Shown piece by piece: positions 27,084 through 35,449 of a stretch of DNA of 37,732 nucleotides; the stretch's first letter is position 1, and each line of letters starts with the position of its first letter. Under the pieces are notes generated by a model. It was not told the origin of the DNA. It was given only the letters and a program-made list of their open reading frames with translations, and did no database searches. The translations under genes and the position numbers were made by a program. Source of the DNA: Fidelibacterota bacterium (GTDB lineage: Bacteria > Fidelibacterota > Marinisomatia > SCGC-AAA003-L08 > D37C17); the NCBI GenBank assembly GCA_002718585.1, contig PBFG01000003.1, forward strand, positions 4,192 through 41,923, written 5' to 3'.

Positions 27084-30000
27084 ATGCAATTAATATTTAA
27101 GATTTTTTTAATATGTTCAGTAGGATTAGCAGAAAAAACAAATTTTCAGCTTAAAAATAGTAACTCTCAAAATACAATGATTGAGTTTAATTTAGGTGAT
27201 ATTTCTTTTGAAAGAAAAGAAGGCTATCACGTTATTTCAGGTTCAGAGGGAAATACTAGAGATGTGGGACTACCAGAACTTCCTACATACACATTCAATT
27301 ATTCCATAGATTATAATTACGACTATGAAGTATCTTTGAATGAAAATGATTTTACCCTGTATGAAAATATTGATTTATATCCATCACAACCTATTTATAA
27401 TGTTAATCAAGAGAAGACTTTTATTAAAAATAACCTAATCTATAGCAAAGATGAAGTTTACCCAGAAACAAAAATAAGTTTTAAAAGATCATCAATTAGA
27501 GGTTATGATTTGCTAACGATAGAGTTAACTCCATATGAGTATAATCCTAAAACTAAGCAATTAAAAGTCTTTAATAATTTAGAAGTTGTTATATCAGAAT
27601 TAAATTTAAGAACTACTATTTCCAATAGAACTCCAAGATCTAGAGTATTTGAAAATATTTATCAAAATAGCGTTATTAATAGCAATGACTATCAAGATTC
27701 TAGAAGTTTCCAAAAACCTTCAGTTTTATATATATGTGGTGGAAATATTGCTTCATCACCTTACTTAAATCCACTTGTTGAATGGAGGCATAAACAGGGT
27801 TATGTAGTAAATGTAGTTTCGACTTCTCAAACAGGTAGCAATACTACGGATATTAAAAATTACATTACAAATGCATATAATAATTGGCAAAATCCACCTG
27901 AACATGTGTGTTTGATTGGTGATGCTAATGGCAGTATTAATGTTCCTACGTACACAGTTTATGGTGGTAACGGTTGGTCATCAGCTCAAGGTGAGGGTGA
28001 TCATCCCTATACTTTGGTTGAGGGTAATGATTTATTACCAGATTTATCTATAGGAAGAATTTCTATTAGAAGTACAACTGAATTAATTACAGCTATAAAC
28101 AAGATAATAGGTTATGAAAAAAATTATTCAGGTGAAACGGATTGGTTAAATAGAATGGCTTTAGTTGGAGATCCATCAGACTCAGGCATATCTACAATAA
28201 TTACTAATCAATACATTGAGCAAATTGCAGAAACTCATGGTGGCATAACTGATATTGAAACACAATATGGTGGTAGTAATTACGATGATTTTATGGTTAA
28301 TCAAATAAATCAAGGTGTTGCATATTTAAACTACAGAGGATTTTATGGTTTTAGTAATTTTACTAATAATGATGTTGCACAGTTAAATAATGGTTACAGA
28401 TTATCTTTTATTTCTACGATTACATGTGGAACCGGTTCTTTTGCAACTGAAACTACTTGCATGACAGAATCGTTATATAGAGCAGGTACGTCGGTTAGTC
28501 CTAAAGGTGCTGTTGCGGTAGTTGGTACAGCTCAATCTTATACTCATACTGCATTTAATAATATTGTAAATATGGGTATTTTTGATGGTATTTTTCTTCA
28601 TGAATCACTTACAGCTGGAGAAGCACATATTTATGGAAAATTAGCTATTGATGAAATTTATCCACAAAATCCAAATGATAACGTTTATTTATTTCAGACA
28701 TGGAATAACTTACTTGGTGATCCATCTTTGCAATTATGGACATCTTCACCTCAGAATATGGTTGTACAACATAATCAAATGGTGATAAATGGTTCTGATA
28801 ATTTTCAAGTATCAGTTACATCAGAATCAGGAAATCCTATTGAAGGTGCAATTGTAACCCTATCAACTGATTATCATTCCTTTGGAGGAATATTAGAATC
28901 TCAATATACTAATGTCAATGGAATCGCTGATTTCAATTTGCCATCTACAATGAACTCTGGCAATATAAATGTAACATCTAGAAAACAAAATTATATACCT
29001 GATGAATCTTTCTTTATATATTCTAACGATTTACCTCAGGTAAGCTTAAATCAATCAAGCGTAAGTATTAATGATTATGATGGTAATGGCAATGAAGTCT
29101 TAAATCCTGGAGAGACTGCAAGTTTATCTTTACAGATTGAAAATATATCTGGTTCTGCTATAGATGGAGCAATAGTCGCTAGTATAGTTTCAGAATCTAA
29201 TTATATTTCTCTATCGAATAATGAAAATATAAATTTAGGTAATTTTACAACTAATAGTAATAGTCTAACATTTGATAATATTACTATTACGGCATCAAAT
29301 AATATTACAGATTTAGATGACCCGATGCTGAGGTTGACAGTATTTTCTACTTCAGATGATTTACTATGGAATTACATTGTTCCCCTAAACTTTAGCTCAG
29401 CTATACTTGATTTTTCTTATAATTTAGATTCTCAATTAACTGTTGGTGGTAATAGTCAAGTTTCTCTTTCAATCAATAATACTGGTTCAATGTCACTAAA
29501 CAATGCTATTGCAGAAATAGGCTTAGGAAATGACTTACTAGAATTTGATTCAAATCAATTTTTATTTAATTATATTGGACAAAATCAATCTGCTTTATCA
29601 GATAATCAAATTGTATTTTCAGCTTCAACAGATTTAATTAATGGTTCAGTAATACCAGTATCAATTAATTTAACATCTGATAGTGGATTTGAAATGCAAT
29701 CTATTTTATCTGTGCAAGTTGGAAATGTTACACTAAATGACCCTGTAGGTCCAGATTTGCATGGATATTATATTTATGATATGGGAGATACTGGATATCA
29801 ACTTGCTCCTGAATATGATTGGATTGAAATAGATCCTGATTTTGGTGGAGAAGGTGAAGAACTAGACATAAATGATGGTGGAGATAATTTAGATGATGTC
29901 ACAACCATATCATTACCTTTTACATTTACTTTTTATGGTATTGACTATAATGAAGTTTCGGTTTGTTCAAATGGATGGATCTCATTTGGCGAAACAGATA

Positions 30001-31586
30001 TGACTTCTTTTAGAAATTACACTTTACCTGGCCCTGGAGGACCTTCTCCAATTGTAGCAGTTTTTTGGGATGATTTAAAGACTACCAATGGTGGAGAGAT
30101 ATATGCTTTTCATGATGAGCAAAATAATTCTTTTATCATAGAATGGTCAAATCTTAGAACATTTATTTCAAATACTACAGAAGCTTTTCAGATAATCCTA
30201 TATGATACTGGTAATGAAACACCAACGGGTGATGATGAAATGAAATTACAATACAAAGAATTTAATAATAATAGTATTGGAGATTATCCAGTTGGAAACT
30301 ATGATGGTGCTGTTATTCATGGACAATATTGTACTGTTGGTATTGAAAATCATTCTGGAGATGATGGGTTACAATACACCTTTAATAATTCTTATGCAAA
30401 TGGTGCTAGAACATTAACAGATCAATCAGCTCTTTTTATTACAACTAGAGGTTCTATACCTTATGCTTTACCACAAGTTTCATATAATCAGCAACAGTTT
30501 ACTTTTAACGTTCCTCTGAATGAATCTGATGCAGAAAATCTAATCATAACAAATTCAGGTGAGATAGGTTCAAATTTAGCTTATGAAGTTAGTTCAGCTC
30601 CTTATCCTGTTAGTTCAAATCAAATTGATTCATATGGATATGCATATGTAGATTCAGATACAGCACAAAATATTATAGATTATAATTGGATTGATATCAG
30701 TGATGAAAACACAGTTTTAGAATTTGAAAATAATGATACTGCTGTTCAAATTGATATGGGATTTGAATTTCCTTTTTATTCAGAAAGTTTTTCTCAATGT
30801 TTAATTAATCCTAATGGATGGATAGGTTTTGAGGAAGATAATAATGGATGGAATAATCAGTCATTATTTGATGAAGATACACCAAATGGTTCAATTTTTG
30901 GATTTTGGGATGACTTGAATCCAGCTAATAGCGGTAATGAAGTAGGTTCGGGTGAGGTTAAGTATCATACTAATAGTCAACGTCTGGTAGTATGGTTTGA
31001 TAATGTTATTCATTGGACAAATGTCGATAGAATATATAATTTCCAAATTGTTATAAATAATAATGGTTTAATTCAACTTAATTATTCCAATATGATTGGA
31101 GATACAGAATCTGCAACAGTTGGAATAAAATCACCTGATGGCTTGAATGGTTTGCAGATCGTTTATAATGACAGTTACATAAATGATAATTTATCAGTTG
31201 AATTTAATACTGCAAATTGGCTTTCTGTAGATTTTGTTTCAGGTAACGACCAACTTACAGATGGTACATCTGCAATATATGCTATAAATGTTAACACGAC
31301 TGGTATGGAAGAAGGCACATATAATGCTTATGTGATTAATAATACTAATGCATCAGTAAATTTTGATGCTATACCAGTAACATTAAATACTCAAGGCAGT
31401 TTTTTGATTGGAGATTTAAATCAGGATAGCGTTTTAGATATCATAGATGTCGTCAGTTTAGTATCAATAATCATGGGTAATGTAGATACAACAAGTTTAG
31501 ATCAATTAGTTGGAGATTTAAATGGTGATGCGTTCTTGAATGTTCAAGATATTATATTGTTAGTTGGAATTATTTTGAGTAACTAA
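27084..31586 (+). CDS. Secreted C25 (gingipain)-like protein, 1500 aa, with dockerin-like C-terminus
   Basis: Signal peptide (residues 1-16), a propeptide_C25-like region to about 200, then the C25 fold at about 211-560 (KPSVLYICGG, CLIGDANG, DLLPDLSIGRISI, LLGDPSLQLW). The catalytic Cys is probably C448 (STITCGTGSF), but the His of the gingipain GHG motif is replaced: NYRGFYG at 416-422 has F420 there. After it come an Ig-like domain (about 565-640), CARDB-like beta repeats to about 890, two related modules (about 893-1110 and 1172-1375, each with SNGW/PNGW and FWDD), and a dockerin pair at about 1440-1500 (GDLNQDSVLDIIDVVSLV, GDLNGDAFLNVQDIILLV). AGGAG precedes the ATG by 6 bases. Either an altered protease or a non-catalytic adhesin. 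Confidence 0.85.
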   Translation: MQLIFKIFLICSVGLAEKTNFQLKNSNSQNTMIEFNLGDISFERKEGYHVISGSEGNTRDVGLPELPTYTFNYSIDYNYDYEVSLNENDFTLYENIDLYPSQPIYNVNQEKTFIKNNLIYSKDEVYPETKISFKRSSIRGYDLLTIELTPYEYNPKTKQLKVFNNLEVVISELNLRTTISNRTPRSRVFENIYQNSVINSNDYQDSRSFQKPSVLYICGGNIASSPYLNPLVEWRHKQGYVVNVVSTSQTGSNTTDIKNYITNAYNNWQNPPEHVCLIGDANGSINVPTYTVYGGNGWSSAQGEGDHPYTLVEGNDLLPDLSIGRISIRSTTELITAINKIIGYEKNYSGETDWLNRMALVGDPSDSGISTIITNQYIEQIAETHGGITDIETQYGGSNYDDFMVNQINQGVAYLNYRGFYGFSNFTNNDVAQLNNGYRLSFISTITCGTGSFATETTCMTESLYRAGTSVSPKGAVAVVGTAQSYTHTAFNNIVNMGIFDGIFLHESLTAGEAHIYGKLAIDEIYPQNPNDNVYLFQTWNNLLGDPSLQLWTSSPQNMVVQHNQMVINGSDNFQVSVTSESGNPIEGAIVTLSTDYHSFGGILESQYTNVNGIADFNLPSTMNSGNINVTSRKQNYIPDESFFIYSNDLPQVSLNQSSVSINDYDGNGNEVLNPGETASLSLQIENISGSAIDGAIVASIVSESNYISLSNNENINLGNFTTNSNSLTFDNITITASNNITDLDDPMLRLTVFSTSDDLLWNYIVPLNFSSAILDFSYNLDSQLTVGGNSQVSLSINNTGSMSLNNAIAEIGLGNDLLEFDSNQFLFNYIGQNQSALSDNQIVFSASTDLINGSVIPVSINLTSDSGFEMQSILSVQVGNVTLNDPVGPDLHGYYIYDMGDTGYQLAPEYDWIEIDPDFGGEGEELDINDGGDNLDDVTTISLPFTFTFYGIDYNEVSVCSNGWISFGETDMTSFRNYTLPGPGGPSPIVAVFWDDLKTTNGGEIYAFHDEQNNSFIIEWSNLRTFISNTTEAFQIILYDTGNETPTGDDEMKLQYKEFNNNSIGDYPVGNYDGAVIHGQYCTVGIENHSGDDGLQYTFNNSYANGARTLTDQSALFITTRGSIPYALPQVSYNQQQFTFNVPLNESDAENLIITNSGEIGSNLAYEVSSAPYPVSSNQIDSYGYAYVDSDTAQNIIDYNWIDISDENTVLEFENNDTAVQIDMGFEFPFYSESFSQCLINPNGWIGFEEDNNGWNNQSLFDEDTPNGSIFGFWDDLNPANSGNEVGSGEVKYHTNSQRLVVWFDNVIHWTNVDRIYNFQIVINNNGLIQLNYSNMIGDTESATVGIKSPDGLNGLQIVYNDSYINDNLSVEFNTANWLSVDFVSGNDQLTDGTSAIYAINVNTTGMEEGTYNAYVINNTNASVNFDAIPVTLNTQGSFLIGDLNQDSVLDIIDVVSLVSIIMGNVDTTSLDQLVGDLNGDAFLNVQDIILLVGIILSN

Positions 31587-31593
31587 ATTTTTT

Positions 31594-32988
31594 TTAAAGT
31601 TCTTTTAGGTCTGATAATAATTTAATCAACATATCTTTTGCATCACCAAATACCATAATTGAATTATCATATCCAAACAATTCGTTTTGAACCCCAGCAA
31701 AACCAGTATTCATAGTACGTTTATTAATAATTACTGTTCTAGCTTTATCAACATTTAAAATAGGCATACCATAAATTGGACTTGATTTATCTGATCTTGC
31801 TGCTGGATTTACAACATCATTTGCACCCAAAACAATAGCAACGTCACAATCTTCAAATTCTGGGTTTATTTCATCTAAATCTTTAAGTTGCTCGTATGGG
31901 ATATTAGCTTCGGCTAGTAGAACATTCATATGGCCAGGCATTCTGCCAGCTACTGGATGAATTGCATATAATACATTTTTACCTTTATCTTCGAGGAACT
32001 CAGCAACTTCTCTAATTGCGTGCTGTGCCTGAGCTACAGCTAAACCATATCCAGGAACAACAATTATTTTTTCTGCAGCATCAAAAATCATAGCTGCTTC
32101 TTCTGTAGAATAACTCTTAATATTAACTTGTTTCCCATCGTTAGATCCACTTTCTATTTCACCACCAACAGCCCCAAAGATTACATTTGAAAGTGAGCGA
32201 TTCATACCTTTACACATTATTTGAGTAAGGATCATACCAGATGCTCCAACTAAACTACCACATATAATAAGAGCATTACCCGCTGATGGATTATTTGATA
32301 CCAAAACAAAACCCGTCATAGCAGCCGCAATACCTGAATATGAGTTAAGAAGTGAAATCACAACTGGCATATCAGCACCACCTATAGGAATAACTAAGAA
32401 TATACCTAGTAATCCAGCTAAGATAATAATAGTGTATAGTGAATTAATACCATAGTTTGGAATCATATAAGATGCGACAATTATAAATAAAGCTAAGACT
32501 CCATTAAAAAGCTGTTGTCCTGGAAAAGTTATAGGCTTTGTTGAAATTAGGCCTTGAAGCTTACCAAATGCAATGAAGCTTCCCGTTAATGTTAATGTAC
32601 CTATTAATACGCTAAGTGAAACTGAAATTATTAAAATTAGTGATGGATCAAATGAGGGGTTAACTAAGCTTTCACTACCTAAAAATTCCGATGATGCAAC
32701 TAAGGCTGAAGCACCTCCACCAAAACCATTAAATATTGCAACTAGTTGAGGCATTTGGGTCATCTCAACTTTAATTGCAAAGAATGCTCCAATGATTGAA
32801 CCTATTATCATTGCAATTGCTATCATTTTTAAATCTAAGTCAGTACCTGTGTATACAGTTGCTACTATAGCAATTAACATCCCAATGGAAGCAGTAATAT
32901 TTCCATTTCTTGCAGTTTTTGGATGACTTAGCATTTTAAGTCCGTAAATAAAACAAATCGCTGATATTAAATAAGATATATCCTTCAT
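31594..32988 (-). CDS. pntB: NAD(P) transhydrogenase subunit beta
   Basis: A 464-residue inner-membrane subunit carrying the proton channel and the NADP(H)-binding domain III. The N-terminal half holds about nine helices. Domain III shows VPGYGLAVAQAQHA, HPVAGRMPGHMNVLLAEA, GANDVVNPAA and NKRTMNTGFAGVQN. The ATG abuts the pntAB stop (TAG-ATG) in frame, with AAAGGAAA as Shine-Dalgarno. With PntAA and PntAB it couples proton entry to NADPH formation, which would supply the NADP-type glutamate dehydrogenase among others. Normal length. Confidence 0.96.
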   Translation of the reverse strand: MKDISYLISAICFIYGLKMLSHPKTARNGNITASIGMLIAIVATVYTGTDLDLKMIAIAMIIGSIIGAFFAIKVEMTQMPQLVAIFNGFGGGASALVASSEFLGSESLVNPSFDPSLILIISVSLSVLIGTLTLTGSFIAFGKLQGLISTKPITFPGQQLFNGVLALFIIVASYMIPNYGINSLYTIIILAGLLGIFLVIPIGGADMPVVISLLNSYSGIAAAMTGFVLVSNNPSAGNALIICGSLVGASGMILTQIMCKGMNRSLSNVIFGAVGGEIESGSNDGKQVNIKSYSTEEAAMIFDAAEKIIVVPGYGLAVAQAQHAIREVAEFLEDKGKNVLYAIHPVAGRMPGHMNVLLAEANIPYEQLKDLDEINPEFEDCDVAIVLGANDVVNPAARSDKSSPIYGMPILNVDKARTVIINKRTMNTGFAGVQNELFGYDNSIMVFGDAKDMLIKLLSDLKEL

Positions 32989-33258
32989 CTATTTCCTTTT
33001 AAACATTTTTAACATTCTATCCGTAACCATAAATCCTCCCACAACATTTATCATAGCAAAGATTACTGATGCAAAACCAAGCCACATGCCTAAATCACCT
33101 TTGAAATTTGTAGCTAAAACAGCCCCAATGATTGCAATTCCTGAAATTGCATTTGAACCAGACATAAGAGGTGTGTGTAGTGTCGGTGGAACTTTTGTTA
33201 TTATCTCAAAACCCACAAAAACAGCTAAAATAAAAATAGTTATAGTTGTAATATCCAT
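32989..33258 (-). CDS. pntAB: NAD(P) transhydrogenase subunit alpha part 2
   Basis: An 89-residue membrane subunit equal to the C-terminal membrane part of E. coli PntA. Three hydrophobic helices contain VPPTLHTPLMSGSNAISGI, the conserved stretch of this family. It is a separate gene, as in three-subunit transhydrogenases. The ATG abuts the pntAA stop (TAA-ATG); AAGGAG lies 9 bases upstream inside pntAA. Confidence 0.95.
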   Translation of the reverse strand: MDITTITIFILAVFVGFEIITKVPPTLHTPLMSGSNAISGIAIIGAVLATNFKGDLGMWLGFASVIFAMINVVGGFMVTDRMLKMFKRK

Positions 33259-34398
33259 TTATTTTTGCTCCTTTTCTAAAAATTTGCTTAGAATCTCATT
33301 GTTAACTTCTCCGTTATTAAGAATAAGAGAACCGTTTGTTATTTCATCTTCAAGATTTAGTGGATTTTCACCATTGTATATGTGATTGAAAAGATTGAAT
33401 AGATTTTTCGCATAAAGTTGGCTTGCATCTTGTGCCATTGTACTTGGCAAATATGATCTACCATCTATAATGACATCTTTATGACTGATTATATCATCAC
33501 ATTTTGTGAGTTCGCAATTTCCACCATTAACTGCGGCTAAATCAATTATGGCAGAACCAGGCTGCATACTTTCAACCATTTCTTTGCTAATTAAAATAGG
33601 AGCGGGTTTCTCAGGTATTAATGCAGTAGAAATTATAATATCCATACTTTTAATAGTTTCATTAATTAATTCAGCTTGTTTTTGTTTGTAATCATCAGAT
33701 ACTTCTTTAGCATATCCACCTTCTCCAACACCTTCATCAGAATCACTTTCTACTTCTATAAAATTTGCTCCTAAACTTTCAACTTGTTCTTTAACAATAG
33801 GCCTAACATCAAATGCATAAACTTGAGCACCCATTCTTTTAGCATTAGCAATTGCAGCTAAACCAGCAACTCCTGCACCTAATATTAAAACTTTTGAAGG
33901 CTTAATTGTACCAGCTGCAGTCATCAATAATGGCATATATTTAGAAATATGATCAGCACCTATAATAGTTGCCTTATAGCCTGCAATATTACTTTGTGAA
34001 CTTAATGCATCCATATTTTGTGCTAAAGTAGTTCTTGGAACGTGGCTCATAGATAGAATAGATAATTTACTATTAATGTAATAGGGAATGTTTTTAACTT
34101 CATCTTTTATTTGAAAAAATGAAACAACAGTTGAGTTGCTTTTAATTTGCTTAATTTCGTTTTCACTAGGAGGATTTACTTTAAAAAGAATATCACTTCC
34201 CTTTAAAACTTCTGCAGGGGATTCTACAATTTTTGCACCAGCATTTTTATATAATGAATCGCTATAAAAAGATTTATCTCCAGAACCTGATTCAATTATA
34301 ACTGAGTGTTCATATTTTAATAACTTTTTTACTATTTCTGGAGTTATTGGAACTCTAGATTCGTATTTTTGAACTTCTTTAATAATTCCGATTATCAT
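33259..34398 (-). CDS. pntAA: NAD(P) transhydrogenase subunit alpha part 1
   Basis: A 379-residue cytoplasmic NAD(H)-binding subunit (domain I). It begins MIIGIIKEVQKYESRVPITP, the family N-terminus; an upstream in-frame ATG at 34473 would add 25 unusual residues, so I use 34398. The Rossmann motif is GAGVAGLAAIANAKRMGA with D at AFDVRP. The gene leads a pntAA-pntAB-pntB operon with zero-gap junctions. No Shine-Dalgarno is seen; a 16-bp palindrome sits 4 bases before the start. Confidence 0.94.
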   Translation of the reverse strand: MIIGIIKEVQKYESRVPITPEIVKKLLKYEHSVIIESGSGDKSFYSDSLYKNAGAKIVESPAEVLKGSDILFKVNPPSENEIKQIKSNSTVVSFFQIKDEVKNIPYYINSKLSILSMSHVPRTTLAQNMDALSSQSNIAGYKATIIGADHISKYMPLLMTAAGTIKPSKVLILGAGVAGLAAIANAKRMGAQVYAFDVRPIVKEQVESLGANFIEVESDSDEGVGEGGYAKEVSDDYKQKQAELINETIKSMDIIISTALIPEKPAPILISKEMVESMQPGSAIIDLAAVNGGNCELTKCDDIISHKDVIIDGRSYLPSTMAQDASQLYAKNLFNLFNHIYNGENPLNLEDEITNGSLILNNGEVNNEILSKFLEKEQK

Positions 34399-34402
34399 TT
34401 TT

Positions 34403-34418
34403 AACAAATTAATTTGTT
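34403..34418. promoter_or_regulatory. 16-bp perfect palindrome upstream of pntAA
   Basis: AACAAATTAATTTGTT is a perfect inverted repeat lying 4 bases before the pntAA ATG and between divergent genes. A related, imperfect element occurs at 34441-34454 (ACAAATTGTTTTAA). It could be an operator; it is all A/T apart from one G and one C, so chance occurrence in this AT-rich DNA is possible. Confidence 0.35.
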
Positions 34419-34485
34419 TTAACAGACGTAAATTTACAATACAAATTGTTTTAAATAAAAAGTAATAATACATATAATATATAAA

Positions 34486-35100
34486 GTGTCTCTAAAATTT
34501 ACACAAGTTGATAGCGAAAACTTTGAAAAAATTATCATTTTCATTCATGGATGGAAAGGTAATAAAGATAGTTTTAAAAGTTTATCATCTATAATAAATA
34601 TTCCAAAAACTAAATGGTATTTTCCGCAAGCACCATATGAAATGGATATTTCTTTAAATCAATTTTCTTGGTCTTTTCAAAATCCTGATGGATCATATGA
34701 AGTAGAGGAAACAGTCCAAAAATTTAATATTTTCTTAAAAAATGAAATTTTATCTAAAATTGATTCAAAAAAAGTTTTCTTTATAGGCTTTTCCCAAGGT
34801 GCAACAATTTGCTATGAGTTAATATTGCAAATGAAATATCCATGGGGAGGAGTATTCCCAGTAGCAGGATTTAAAAGAGATAAAAATTCTTTTTTTACAA
34901 TCAATGAAAGTCAAATTAATACACCTATTATTATTGGCCATGGAATAAAAGACGATGTTATTCCAATCTCATCATCAGAAGTAATTTTCAAAGAGTTAAA
35001 ACAAAAACATAATAATGTTTTTTTAGAAAAATTTAACGGTGGTCATAAAATTAGCATTAATTATTTGAAGAAAATTCAAGAAATAATACATAAATATTAA
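34486..35100 (+). CDS. Alpha/beta hydrolase (carboxylesterase/phospholipase, YpfH-like)
   Basis: A 204-residue cytoplasmic esterase. It begins with GTG at 34486; there is no ATG before the first strand. It shows the oxyanion motif IFIHGWKGNKDSF, the nucleophile GFSQGA, the acid in GHGIKDDVIP and the His in FNGGHKI, in the order and spacing of the small carboxylesterase/phospholipase family. It is divergent from pntAA with an 87-base spacer. Substrate unknown. Confidence 0.85.
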   Translation: MSLKFTQVDSENFEKIIIFIHGWKGNKDSFKSLSSIINIPKTKWYFPQAPYEMDISLNQFSWSFQNPDGSYEVEETVQKFNIFLKNEILSKIDSKKVFFIGFSQGATICYELILQMKYPWGGVFPVAGFKRDKNSFFTINESQINTPIIIGHGIKDDVIPISSSEVIFKELKQKHNNVFLEKFNGGHKISINYLKKIQEIIHKY

Positions 35101-35227
35101 GAATACTTAAATATATTTTCCATATGACCAAGGATTACTTTAAGATATTATTTTAAACTAAAGTATTGAAAATCATATACTTATAAAAATTAAATTATTC
35201 AATAGTTAAAGTATTACATTAAATAGT

Positions 35228-35257
35228 TTGTTTCTTTGATTTAGTTTTTTGTAATAT
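35228..35257 (+). promoter_or_regulatory. Candidate promoter for the outer-membrane protein gene
   Basis: TTGTTT at 35228-35233 and TAATAT at 35252-35257 are separated by 18 bases, a sigma-70-like arrangement. Transcription would begin near 35264, giving a leader of about 185 bases before the ATG at 35450. Confidence 0.4.
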
Positions 35258-35340
35258 TAGCAAGGTATTGGGGCTCATCAAGGCTATTTTATGTTTAATC
35301 ATCGTCGGAAGTAAATATAAAATACACCCCCAAAAAAATA

Positions 35341-35365
35341 CTGTGGAACTTTTTAAGATTCACAG
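35341..35365 (+). promoter_or_regulatory. Leader hairpin 1
   Basis: CTGTGGA at 35341-35347 pairs with TTCACAG at 35359-35365 (one G-T pair) around an 11-base loop, inside the presumed 5' untranslated leader of the outer-membrane protein. Confidence 0.4.
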
Positions 35366-35390
35366 TCGTTTATAACCTGTAATTAAGTTT

Positions 35391-35410
35391 GTGCCTGTTT
35401 TTTTAGGTAC
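35391..35410 (+). promoter_or_regulatory. Leader hairpin 2 with T-rich loop
   Basis: GTGCCT at 35391-35396 pairs with AGGTAC at 35405-35410 (one G-T pair) around GTTTTTTT, 25 bases upstream of the Shine-Dalgarno GGAGA (35436-35440). Confidence 0.4.
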
Positions 35411-35449
35411 AGTTGGTAAAAGAAAAAAAACAAATGGAGAATAACAAAC

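Larger units (their letters stand above)
35101..35449 (+). other. Intergenic region and leader of the outer-membrane protein gene
   Basis: 349 bases without a gene. The first 120 bases are plain AT-rich sequence with two copies of TAAAGTATT (35159 and 35207). From about 35265 the composition changes, with GC-bearing patches, TTGGGG at 35268-35273 able to pair with CCCCAA at 35328-35333, and two hairpins (listed separately). I found no coding frame, tRNA or known riboswitch core. Confidence 0.6.

Noticed and set aside
34399-34473. Upstream ATG that would extend PntAA by 25 residues
   Set aside because: The family begins at MIIGIIKEV; the extension spans the palindrome and is not conserved-looking.
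35268-35333. Riboswitch in the outer-membrane protein leader
   Set aside because: No known aptamer core could be recognised, so it is kept only as an unassigned structured leader.
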